A DNA stretch of 64,000 nucleotides, taken from Tachypleus tridentatus. Taxonomy: Eukaryota > Arthropoda > Merostomata > Xiphosura > Limulidae. The position numbers and the translations under genes are program-made. Where the stretch lies: assembly GCF_004210375.1 (NCBI RefSeq), contig NC_134831.1, forward strand, positions 42,070,035 to 42,134,034, read 5' to 3'. The first letter of the stretch is position 1; every line of letters begins with the position of its first letter. Below the pieces are notes generated by a model. That model saw only the letters and a list, made by a program, of their open reading frames with translations, ran no database searches and was not told where the DNA came from. Below are positions 13,201 through 21,769 of the stretch, in pieces.

Positions 13201-16200
13201 CCTTTATTTACTTGTATATAGCTCGACACGGCCAAGTGAATAGAGACGTTCGACTCACAATCTAAGGTAGCGGATTTGAATCCCTGTTGCACCAAACATG
13301 CTCGCCCTTCCAGCCGTGGGGGGCGTTATAAAGCTACGCTCAATCCCACTATTCGTTGGTAAAAGAATAGCCTTAGACTTGGCGGTGATGACTAGCTGCC
13401 TTCCCTCTACTCTTAAACTGCTAAATTAGGGACGGCTAGCACAGTTAGCCCTCGTTTAGCTTTACGCGAAATAAAAAAACAAAACAAAAAATACTTGTAT
13501 ATATGCAGGATGTTTGTTGCACCATAACACAATAGTGATAACGTTTTTCATAAACATAATCACTTCTTTCTGTCGTGTTAAAACTGCTTTCAAATATAAC
13601 TGTATGTCTGTTTACTTCAAAGCTTCTAACGCCTGTCTGGTTGCCCCTTGCAAATTAGGGACGGAAACACAGGGGAAGGCAGTTCTTGAACTAATCTACA
13701 CCAGCGAATAGTTATATTGACCGTCACATTATAGTTCTAACTGTCGTATCGTACATCCATACAAAATTCCATTGGTATCTTCTCTATCAGTAAGTTTTGT
13801 AAATCTAATAATTTGATAACAACAGATAATATAGGGGGATGGAGAGTAAAGAGAAGTTCTAGTTAATTATTTCATTTGGTTTGAATTTCGCGTCAAGCTA
13901 CACGAGGTTATCTGGGCTAGCCGTCCCTAATTTAGCAGTGTAAGACAAGAGGGAAGGCAGCTAGTCATCACCACCCACCGCCAACTCTTGGGCTACTCTT
14001 TTACCAACGAATAGTGGGATTGACCATCACATTATAACGCCCCCACGGCTGGGAGGGCGAGCATGTTTGGCGCGACGCGGGTGCGAACCCGCGACCCTCG
14101 GATTACGAGTCGCACGCCTTACGCGCTAGGCCATGCCAGGCCTAAATTCAAATGAAAAACAAAGTTTACACTCTGGCCGCAAGGGACAAAAGACGAAATA
14201 TCGTATTACGTGTCTAGAATTCTCGACACTAGATGTATTTTAGCGCAGAAAATATACGAAGAAACAAATGTATGATGAAGAGTGGTTTTAACCTCAAATC
14301 AATGATTTTAGGGGTAGGTTGGGAATGTGCTATTGAAAAAGTAATGCAATTACAACTTCATCACTTCTATGGTAATAAGTAGTGATTAATATCTTAACCA
14401 CTTATTTAACTCTTTATACTGTATTATATTACGTATGTACAAAAACGGGCAGTTTCCGATTTCACGTAGTTTACAGTTATAATTGTAAATGCAAAGTCAT
14501 GTAGCACAGAGTATAATATTAACTTCTATGCAGGGCAAACTGTCCATTTAGAACAAAACTAAAATCCAACCAAGTACCTTTTTTATTTATTTATTTGGAT
14601 AAATAGACCGGAAACGTTGACACTACTAGGTTTTATAAAGAGCATTTGAAGTCTAAACTAGACAATTACGAGTTTTATTGTTTTTTATATAAAAGATTAG
14701 GTGAGAGGGCGCTTACAAATAATGATCCACAAATTTCAGAAGGAAAATAGATGACCATTTAAAGAACACTGAACACAACAGGCCTTAGCCACAGTAGTCA
14801 TTTGAATACGAGTATAATTACTTTAGGTTATACATTTCTTGACAATTAACACAAGCACGATGTCCAGAAAGTTTTCGTTTGGATGGAAAGTGTTACAATA
14901 TCACGTACATCTTACAATAACATGATTTACTTTCATTCACTGAAGATGCAATCACACTAATAAACCTCGTGGAATAAATCACCTTGGCATTTACTACAGT
15001 TTTCACCACGCCAAAGAATGGTACAAGTACTCATCCTGTATTACACAAGTTCGATTTGCATAAACTATGTGTCTGGTGTTATTTCCAGAAACCGCCTGGA
15101 TGAACCACGCATGATGCAGACGTTTGTTGTTAAACTAAGCTATGCATCTGTCATCGTAAACCGGAGTATTTAGCGTTGCGAGCCCCAAGACTTATCGCCG
15201 AGCTACCAGGGGCTATTTCATTTCCATCGAAGCTTACACGGGTTGCCTTGTACGTAGGCTGTTCCAAACTACTTGTATAACTGAAAAATAGAAAAGATTT
15301 CGTCGCTACCAGTGGAAGTTTGGATCAACATACGTTCCTGGCACACCGTGATTAAAATGGCTGCGATATTAAGGCTTCGCTCCATGCCAGACTAACAGGA
15401 GTTACTAGTTCACAACATCCATTTCCATCGTTGTTCCTGTCCACCACGTTCCCTAATTACTGATTACGGGGGATTTTGATATGGATTTAGTGCCACAACC
15501 CATTCTTCAACTGAAGAGTACCAATGGACAGATGATCGTGGGACCCATGGGGGGATTTTCAGTGCTACAATATCAGTCTTCATGGTTTTCGCAATAAAAA
15601 AGGACAACAGTGAAAACGTTAAAATGTCGACTGTATGGCTGCTTACTGCCATTTCTAGAAATTACACCCATTCGTTTCCCATAATCTCTCATGCTCCATT
15701 GTTATTTATCGTAAAGAAAATGTATATCTATTGATACCAATTATAACCACCTTGTGTGAAAAAAAACCCCTACAATATCATATGTATATGTAATTAAATA
15801 AAATCTTGTCATTGTAGGGCAACAGATCATTAACAATGTTCATAATGTGTAAAGATCAATGTAAAATGCATCTAGAATAAGTTTAGTGAACAAATATGTA
15901 CATCTCGCTGCATGGTAATACATCTACAGATAAGCCTGCATTTTCTGCTCACTGGTTTAATTAAGTGGAACACAATTTTGCTATTAATTATGCTACACTT
16001 ACTGTGTAAAATACCTTATTTTCAACTAATAGGACTAATCACTAATACTTGTACAGCCGAATATTTGCATTGACAGTTCATTTTGTTAAACAGTTTATGC
16101 TTCAACATTATCAAACTAATAACACAAGGCTACATCCATATTGTTAAGCACAATCCAATCACTAGTGCTCAGCCCTGAAGGATCAACAAGAATTAATGTT

Positions 16201-19200
16201 GCTTCCCTCAAGAAAAGACAAACCAGAACTGTAGACAAACATGTCAAATAAGAGGACAGTATTTGTGGTTGAGAAAAAGTGTATGGAAGAGTTTTTTTTT
16301 AAACAAAAACATGGCAAGAGATATCCTGAATTTCAATTATTCAAAGTAGCTCTTGGTACAGACTATTGGCAGTACCAGATCAATTTCCAGACAAAAATAA
16401 AAAACACACATCAAAAGCACTTCATCTAAGTCTTTTATCTTTGCGAAAAGCAAGAGACAAGGAACTTTTGAAATAAATTTTTTTCTTAAAACCTTTTGCT
16501 GCTTGAGCAGTTATTACTACTCCAGACAATGCTTCTATACAAAGTTTCGTTATTCTTCAACCAATACATTTCCTACAATTTAAACACTCAGTCCTTTGAA
16601 GTTTACCAAGAACAAATTACCTTGGTTTGAACACATTTTCTTGAACAAATATTCATACATTTTTTTGAAAGAAAAAGTGTATAATACTAAACATTCATAC
16701 TCAACTAAAGAATGTTTTGTGGCAACAGAAACAGTTATACACATTTACAAAGACCACTTTTCAGTTTATAATTGCCAGAATTAAAATAAAATACAAATGG
16801 AGTAAACATGCATGTTTATTGTAATCAAAATAACAAAAAGTTATACCAGCAAACTTAAGTATATTGTTTGTATTTTACTTTAATATTTGCACAAGATAAA
16901 ATGTTATTTTAATAACTTATTTCATTAAATAAAATATACATTCTGATGTGCCATCCATGCTTGTAATTAAATTCCATGAATAAAAACAACACAAGGACCA
17001 AATTTAATTGTTTATAGTTTATTTTTCCTCTAAACTCTGCATCAATCAACATAGGGCAAACTATCAATCCAATTAAACTCCAAATATTTTACTATTTAAT
17101 AATACATGCAATGGAAAGTAAATAATTATACATCTAGTGAATTCCATTTTCACTATTTTATCAAAATAATGTGATAAGACTACATTAATTTTCACTATTT
17201 TATCAAAATAATGTGATAAGACTACATTAATGTAATTGGTTGATACCACTTACCTTCCAGTTAACTTAAAAAACAAAACAAAATTAATGTCATTTCAAAT
17301 CATATGTATACTTCCATAAAACAAATAAGAAATTATTTACCAAAATGTTTATTTTAAAATAAATCACATTTCATCTTTAGTATCTGAGGGACCTTTTGTT
17401 TAAATTTCACTTCTGTATTACATAATGTTGATTCTTAAAATAGATACAAAAGTATGATTAATCATTAAAAACAAGTGAGCTATTTAAACTTAAAAACAAA
17501 TTGAGTAATAAATTTATTTTTAAATATTTCAAATTATATTGATTTAAAAAAATACAATTGAATTTCATATTCTTCTTTTGTCATTACATTCTAAGATTAA
17601 TAACATGCAAAAATGTGAAATAGCTATAATTGCTTCTCATTTCAATATTCTAAAATCATTGAGGCTCTGTTAGAGTAATAAACTCTCACTTATACCTCCT
17701 AACTCATAAAACTAAACCTACTTTTATTTATTTACACACAAAAACCTCAAGTGCATCCAGTTGTTGAATTCAGATAATGAAAGAAGTGAAACTATTTTGA
17801 AATTGACATTCTAATTGGAAGACCAGGAACACATATTTCAAATAAACAAGAGGTAGAACCTCATTCTGAACAACTTAAGTGACTAATTACCAGTCCATCA
17901 ACAAGAAATTATTTTTAGAGGTACCAATGTTACAAACATGCTGCAATAATGTACAGTGAAACATGTCAATAAAAAGCTATGTATGCAATATATCTCTTGA
18001 AAGCAAAACAATCAGTTGTAATAGAAAATGTATTAATATGCTGCATCAGGTAACAAACTAAAACTATGAAATTACTTCTTAGGCCAAGTAATTACTTGAA
18101 AGGCATAATAAAGAATTTATCATTTCTTGGAACCCTGATACTGCATTACCAAATAGAAATTCTATAAAATATCTTTATGGACTTCATATTAAGTCCCTTC
18201 AGTATTGTTGGATTAATGTATCATTCTTTTTTTCTTTTTTTTGTGTATATAAGTATTTGATATTCTGAAATTTAAACAGTATTACTAAACTGAGAGAAAT
18301 CTCTGTATGAATAAGCTTAATAAGACATATGCTCAGAGTAATGTTGACCTTTTGACCCACAAGTTTAAAACCTTAAGTCTGTTGTGTAACCCTAAACCAA
18401 CAATTAGATTAATCTAATCTTTAGATATTCTGTCCATAAGACCAGGACAGACAGGAGCAAATCAACATTCCCAACTCTGCTTAGGAGTCATGGAAACAAA
18501 CGTTTTAATTGAGAAAACTTTTTCGTGCTTCACCACATACAATAATATATAAGGATACTGTTTGAATAGCTAAGAACTTGCTACTAAAATTAATTTCATT
18601 AAACTTGAAAGCAAACTATCCACGTTTAGAAACAATATTACTTGCTCTCAAAGTGATGTAATTTGGATAATCAGTAGAAATAACTTAAGGAATGCCTACT
18701 GAATGTCTGACTATTTGGTTTTTTTTTCTTTATTCACAGAAATTGTGCTTTTTAGTAAAAATATTTTTGTTTTGTATAAATTCGTAGGTTTATTCTGGAG
18801 TGTTGCAATAAAGAAGCCGCAAAACAGCTTCTACAATTATTTATTTAAAACAATGTCATCAACTTCGATACTAGACCATTTTCTTTTTCAAATTTAGTGG
18901 TATAACAAAAGAGTTGTGTGTTGGAAAATACCAGTTGTTTGAAGAAAGTAACCATTACTGTAAGAAGTTCACTTGATATATAGAAAGGCAAGTATTAAGT
19001 TAGCTAGTTGAATTCTAAAAGAAAGATACAAAAACATAATATTATAGTGTTACTGGTCCATACAAGTGATTAATTCATGGAAATAGAGCTTGAAAGAGGT
19101 GGTGTAATATTTGTTTACAGTTAGAAAAAGATACACTTGCATGTTTCACTGCCTATTTTTTCACTTCTTAATGAAAACAAAGAGCAATTGGTCATCTTGG

Positions 19201-21368
19201 TTAACCCATTTTCATCCACTTCCAACCTACATATGAAAAGTTTTCTTGTATCCATCCCTGATGTCTAAAATAATCATCCATTGCTCTTCAATTCGTTTCG
19301 TATTTTAGCATCTACTACAAATAAAAACAACATTCCATAGGTTGAGCATATTGTCAAAAGAGTAACATTGCCTGAAGCAGTGTCCAAATTTTCCATACTT
19401 TTAATTTGTGTTCTCTCTGAGCCAATGTAACCCTTTTTGATACCAAGAACAATACTGTTTTTTTTCCATATTAGAAACTAAGTTAAGGAACAGTGTGATG
19501 TATAAAGTACATTAAAAATTATGATAATCTACAAATTAACATTCAGTATAATTTTTTCTTTGACCATCAAAAAATGCTCTTCTGGCCTAACTGTCTACAG
19601 TTAATAAGAACTGACTGTGCTATAATATCTGTTACAGAGGAAGTATGCTGTCTATACATAAACATTACTGAAATGTCAAGAATTTTTTAAGGAATTCAAG
19701 ATGATATAATGTTAGTTAAGGAATATAATTCAAAATCTGTAATTATATAGCAGATAGTTAATTATTTGTGCATTATGCATGCTTCACTAGACCTGGTACA
19801 CTGCATTCAATTAGCTATATAAAACCACTTCATAACTTGTTACATAATTACTAACTTCTGATCAAAGCAAACTACCTATATCAACTACACACAACAAATC
19901 CACTAATTAATACTGTTAACTGAATATGCCATTCTTAACACATAGCAACAGTATTTTAAGTTTTGTCTTGTTTATGAAACTTTAATGCATTGTAAATAAA
20001 CTGTAAACCAAAATTAACGTAAAAAATATGAAACAAAGGTTGAAAACTATTGGTAAAATATTTTATTGTAAACCTCCAAAATTATGTACAGTAGCATACT
20101 GCAAAGATAAAACATTTTAATAAATTAATTAAAAACTAATTAGTACTGTTATTAATGAGAATTTTAAACAAATTGTAATAAATCAACATTACTAAAGAAA
20201 AAAGAAACTGGACTGGGTTTAAGCTGATTTACAATCAATAATTATTAGGCATATTTAAACCATTAGTAATTACAAACACAAAGCCCTATCTATAACATTC
20301 AAATTAAATGATTGAGAATGACATTCTGAAATAATGTTTTTAACTATATTACACATTTCTAAAACTGATGATGCATGCTCTTTTATTAGCCTTCCAATAA
20401 AACACTTTGAAAGTGAAAAATTATTACACCTGTTTGTAAAGAAATGTATTATCTTAGTATCATGTACAATATTCAAACTCTTTTATTAAGTCCAAATAGA
20501 AATGTTAAGTTCATTATCTGTTCATCTATCAAATAAAAGTGCACATTTAAAAACAAATTTACAGTTCTTGCACTACTACTAAACCTGATGAAGGATGCAA
20601 GTGCAATGACAAAATGTTGGCAGAAAGTTCATTTGCTATTAAGTACCTAGAAGTAAAATTTGACATTTCTAACATTACTGCAGAAAAACAGTTTATTCTC
20701 AGTCTATTTAGTGACAACATTTGATCAGTAATTCATTGACTGCATTACCAACTTACAAGCCTTCTTATGCACACTTCAACATTACCAGAAATTTCTTACT
20801 TTAAAATTAGTTAATCCCTGGTCACCATAAATATCTTGAATATCTTATTTTAATAAGTATTTTGCCATTTGGTTCTAACTACATCAAAAACGAAAGTATC
20901 ACTGCCACTATATCAGTCAAATTCTTTCAATACTTTTAAATTTACAGACCAAATATTTATATGAAAAACAAAACTATTAAATTTGGATAAAGAAATAATT
21001 CAACTACAACATATTACAAAACGATATTTCGTGTAATGACTAAACGCATGTAAAATCCCACCAGCCTTTACCTTCAAAATATACAAAAGCAGTTTTGAAA
21101 CAAATATATAAATCACAATACTTTTATTTAAACTTATCCACTATTTTTAAAATCCTTCGTACTGCTTTGACACGGCTCGAGTCCACTCACCTCCTTTTTC
21201 ACCATACGCAGTAACTTCTCTCGATATTCCTTCTCTGTGAAAAATATTAAATTACATCAAAATCACATTTATACTACCATACTATAAACAAACACGTTCA
21301 TCTTGTAAAATCTCAAATATGTAAAATAAATAAATATTTATAGTACCTGCAGGAACTTGTTCGGCCAT
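7172..21368 (-). CDS. SGSM2-like: SGSM1/SGSM2-like small G-protein signalling modulator (RUN-TBC RabGAP), first three coding exons only
   Basis: Joined on the minus strand, exons 21347-21368, 21191-21234 and 7172-7247 give about 47 residues: [16 protein letters not shown], then RMVKKE, then [16 protein letters not shown] and ESSSITSLC. This matches the conserved N-terminus of vertebrate SGSM1/2, where a KLL..VK(K/R)[20 protein letters not shown] segment opens the RUN domain. All junctions are GT-AG and in phase. Known family role: the RUN region binds Rap/Rab GTPases and the C-terminal TBC domain is a Rab GTPase activator; C. elegans TBC-8 of this family acts in dense-core vesicle maturation. 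The PH-like and TBC parts are not in the window and must lie to the left. The ATG at 21368 has G at -3 and +4. The gene is divergent from VPS33A, 299 bp apart start to start. SGSM1 and SGSM2 cannot be told apart from this segment. Confidence 0.85.
7299..7497. repeat. 70-bp tandem repeat, 2.8 copies
   Basis: Copies start at 7299, 7369 and 7439, each beginning CAATACTGGATACAAAC or a close variant. The third has lost about 11 bp (GAGAAAAACTG). Copies are more than 90% alike by eye. The array sits about 50 bp upstream, in transcript sense, of the SGSM exon 3 acceptor. Confidence 0.9.
8592..8868 (-). mobile_element. SINE family A, full length, CpG-rich
   Basis: Full-length copy on the minus strand: head GGCCTGGCATGGCCTAGCGC, CpG-rich box B region, body with the AGTAGCCCAAGAGTTGGCGG block, and tail GCGAAATTCCAAAACAAAC. 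A likely target duplication, AACAACAA(T)AAAGTT, is present at both ends (8581-8595 and 8869-8880). Confidence 0.92.
8935..9040 (-). mobile_element. SINE family A fragment, strongly diverged
   Basis: Blocks equivalent to the body are recognisable, for example ACCGCCCACTCT, and GTCACTGTTATAACGC followed by a segment ending AAATGTTTT. The head and tail are not recognisable. Confidence 0.4.
9112..9430 (-). mobile_element. Penelope-like element terminal repeat (fragment)
   Basis: The minus strand contains CTGACGATGACCGAAGAAGG followed by TCGAAACGTTG, a motif of the kind that recurs in terminal repeats of Penelope-like elements. Flanking sequence (the GGCTCGTTTGGGTTGAG block near 9270 and the AACCACATG block near 9380) looks like the rest of the repeat, as remembered from related genomes. 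No reverse transcriptase or GIY-YIG coding was found, so this is a solo or truncated repeat. Boundaries are approximate. Confidence 0.55.
9306..9347 (-). ncRNA. Hammerhead-ribozyme-like motif
   Basis: In minus-strand order: GTGAAC (347-342 of the 9,000s), core CTGACGA (9341-9335; fits CTGANGA), helix II GACC-GAAGAA-GGTC (9333-9320), core GAAA (9319-9316), CGTT, and GTTCAC (9311-9306). GTGAAC and GTTCAC pair perfectly as helix I. Helix III would be a single A-U pair in a monomer, but ACGT is self-complementary, so two molecules could form a four-pair helix III. Hammerheads with very short helix III are known in Penelope-like elements. Activity is inferred only from sequence. Confidence 0.5.
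10478..10560 (-). mobile_element. SINE family B, internally deleted
   Basis: Minus strand: head CTTGGTGACCCAACGGTAAG, then TTATAACTCCAAAATTCGG, running quickly into a tail-like TTGTGTAGCCCTGTACTAAAC. Compared with the 6440-6552 copy, the middle is shortened. Confidence 0.6.
13221..13492 (+). mobile_element. SINE family A with target-site duplication
   Basis: Plus-strand copy with head (CACGGCCAAGTGAATAGAG), box B (GGATTTGAATCCC), body and an A-rich tail ending AAACAAAACAAAAAAT. It is flanked by an 11-bp direct repeat ACTTGTATATA at 13210-13220 and 13493-13503, which defines the insertion. It is the only family A copy on the left side that runs antisense to SGSM. Confidence 0.93.
13676..13738 (-). 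mobile_element. SINE family A short fragment
   Basis: Contains the body blocks GGGAAGGCAG and GCGAATAGTTATATTGACCG followed by TCACATTATA in minus-strand SINE order, with about 15 bp missing between. Flanks are unrelated. Confidence 0.4.
13874..14142 (-). mobile_element. SINE family A, full length, CpG-rich
   Basis: Minus-strand copy, nearly identical along the body to 8592-8868. The head is GGCCTGGCATGGCCTAGCGC and the box B region is very CpG-rich, as in young copies. The tail GCGAAATTCAAACCAAAT abuts A/T-rich DNA. No clean target duplication was seen. Confidence 0.92.
15122..15213 (-). mobile_element. SINE family B
   Basis: Minus strand: GCCCCTGGTAGCTCGGCGAT head, the AACGCTAAATACTCCGG region, then the tail block TAGCTTAGTTTAACAACAAA. 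It is shortened in the middle like the 10478-10560 copy. Confidence 0.6.
17147..17230. repeat. Perfect 42-bp tandem duplication
   Basis: Two identical 42-bp units (17147-17188 and 17189-17230), each beginning TTTTCACTATTTTATC and ending GACTACATTAA. Perfect identity in A/T-rich intron suggests a recent duplication. Confidence 0.95.
21191..21234 (-). CDS. SGSM2-like: SGSM exon 2
   Basis: 44 bp: two bases complete the Glu codon begun in exon 1, then [14 protein letters not shown]. Acceptor TTTTTCACAG, donor GTGAGTGG. It matches the basic helix just before the RUN domain in SGSM1/2. Confidence 0.88.
21347..21368 (-). CDS. SGSM2-like: SGSM exon 1 coding part
   Basis: ATG at 21368-21366, then AEQVPA plus one base, donor GTACT. 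The 112-bp intron 1 (21235-21346) follows. A start-stop pair (ATG TAG, minus strand 21376-21371) lies just upstream. Being tiny, this exon rests on correct phase with exon 2 and a good start context. Confidence 0.75.
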
Positions 21369-21388
21369 CACTACATCAAACCAAACTG

Positions 21389-21396
21389 CATGTGAC
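21389..21396 (+). promoter_or_regulatory. CATGTGAC, possible MiT/TFE (M-box/CLEAR-like) site
   Basis: The sequence CATGTGAC is followed after six bases by GTCATATG, making an imperfect palindrome. MiT/TFE factors bind CACGTGAC and CATGTGAC in lysosomal gene promoters of vertebrates. VPS33A is a lysosomal-pathway gene, so the site is plausible but unproven. Confidence 0.3.
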
Positions 21397-21563
21397 GATA
21401 TTGTCATATGCACTCCGTTTAAAGCTTCAGTTTAAAAACTCCTTTGTGTAAGTCCGCAACACAAAAAATAGTTCTAATAGTTATTTCTGTCAAAATCTAA
21501 AACTAAAAAAACCTAAAGTTAAAAATCTCACGAACATTTTTGTGTGTTTTTTCACGACGACAG

Positions 21564-21571
21564 TATCGATA
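21564..21571. promoter_or_regulatory. TATCGATA (DRE-type) element
   Basis: An exact palindromic TATCGATA, the core bound by DREF and overlapping BEAF-32 sites in Drosophila housekeeping promoters. It lies about 100 bp upstream of the VPS33A start. Its use in this organism is inferred. Confidence 0.5.
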
Positions 21572-21667
21572 ACTTATCAGGAACGTTGTTTTAATTAATT
21601 ATACAACTTTTGAATTACCAGAAGTACTTGTGTTGTATTTCCGGAGTGTATGGTTCCAAAAAGTGCA

Positions 21668-21769
21668 ATGGCTACTCATTTGAGCTCTGGTCGAGTAGAT
21701 ATTGGACAATTAAGAGAAGTTGGCCGGCGCGAATTATTAGAGTGCTTGGATAAATGTATTGGTACAAAG
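21668..21769 (+). CDS. VPS33A: VPS33A exon 1 (residues 1-34)
   Basis: Encodes [19 protein letters not shown] and on to CLDKCIGTK, matching the human start MAAHLSYGRV. An in-frame ATG 18 bp upstream (21650) would add six residues (MVPKSA). The 21668 start is chosen because homology begins exactly there and it has G at -3 and +4, whereas 21650 has T at -3. Donor GTTGTT is non-consensus after the first two bases; phase 0. Confidence 0.93.

Larger units (their letters stand above)
7248..21190 (-). other. SGSM intron 2 (13.9 kb)
   Basis: GT-AG intron. It holds a 70-bp tandem repeat (7299-7497), SINE A copies (8592-8868, 8935-9040, 13221-13492, 13676-13738, 13874-14142), SINE B copies (10478-10560, 15122-15213), a Penelope-like repeat with hammerhead core (9112-9430), a run of 19 T (11068-11086) and a 42-bp duplication (17147-17230). 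No other gene was recognised. CpG frequency falls sharply at about 15.72 kb. From there to about 21.0 kb the sequence is very A/T-rich, with no feature recognised other than the 42-bp duplication. Confidence 0.8.
21369..21667. promoter_or_regulatory. Head-to-head promoter of SGSM-like and VPS33A
   Basis: 299 bp separate the two start codons. The surrounding 21.0-21.95 kb is a local CpG peak between CpG-depleted gene bodies. No TATA box is obvious for either gene. Candidate sites are a DRE (21564-21571), an ETS-like TTTCCGG just before the VPS33A start, and CATGTGAC (21389-21396), resembling an M-box/CLEAR half. Both 5' UTRs must fall in this space or extend into each other. Confidence 0.8.
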
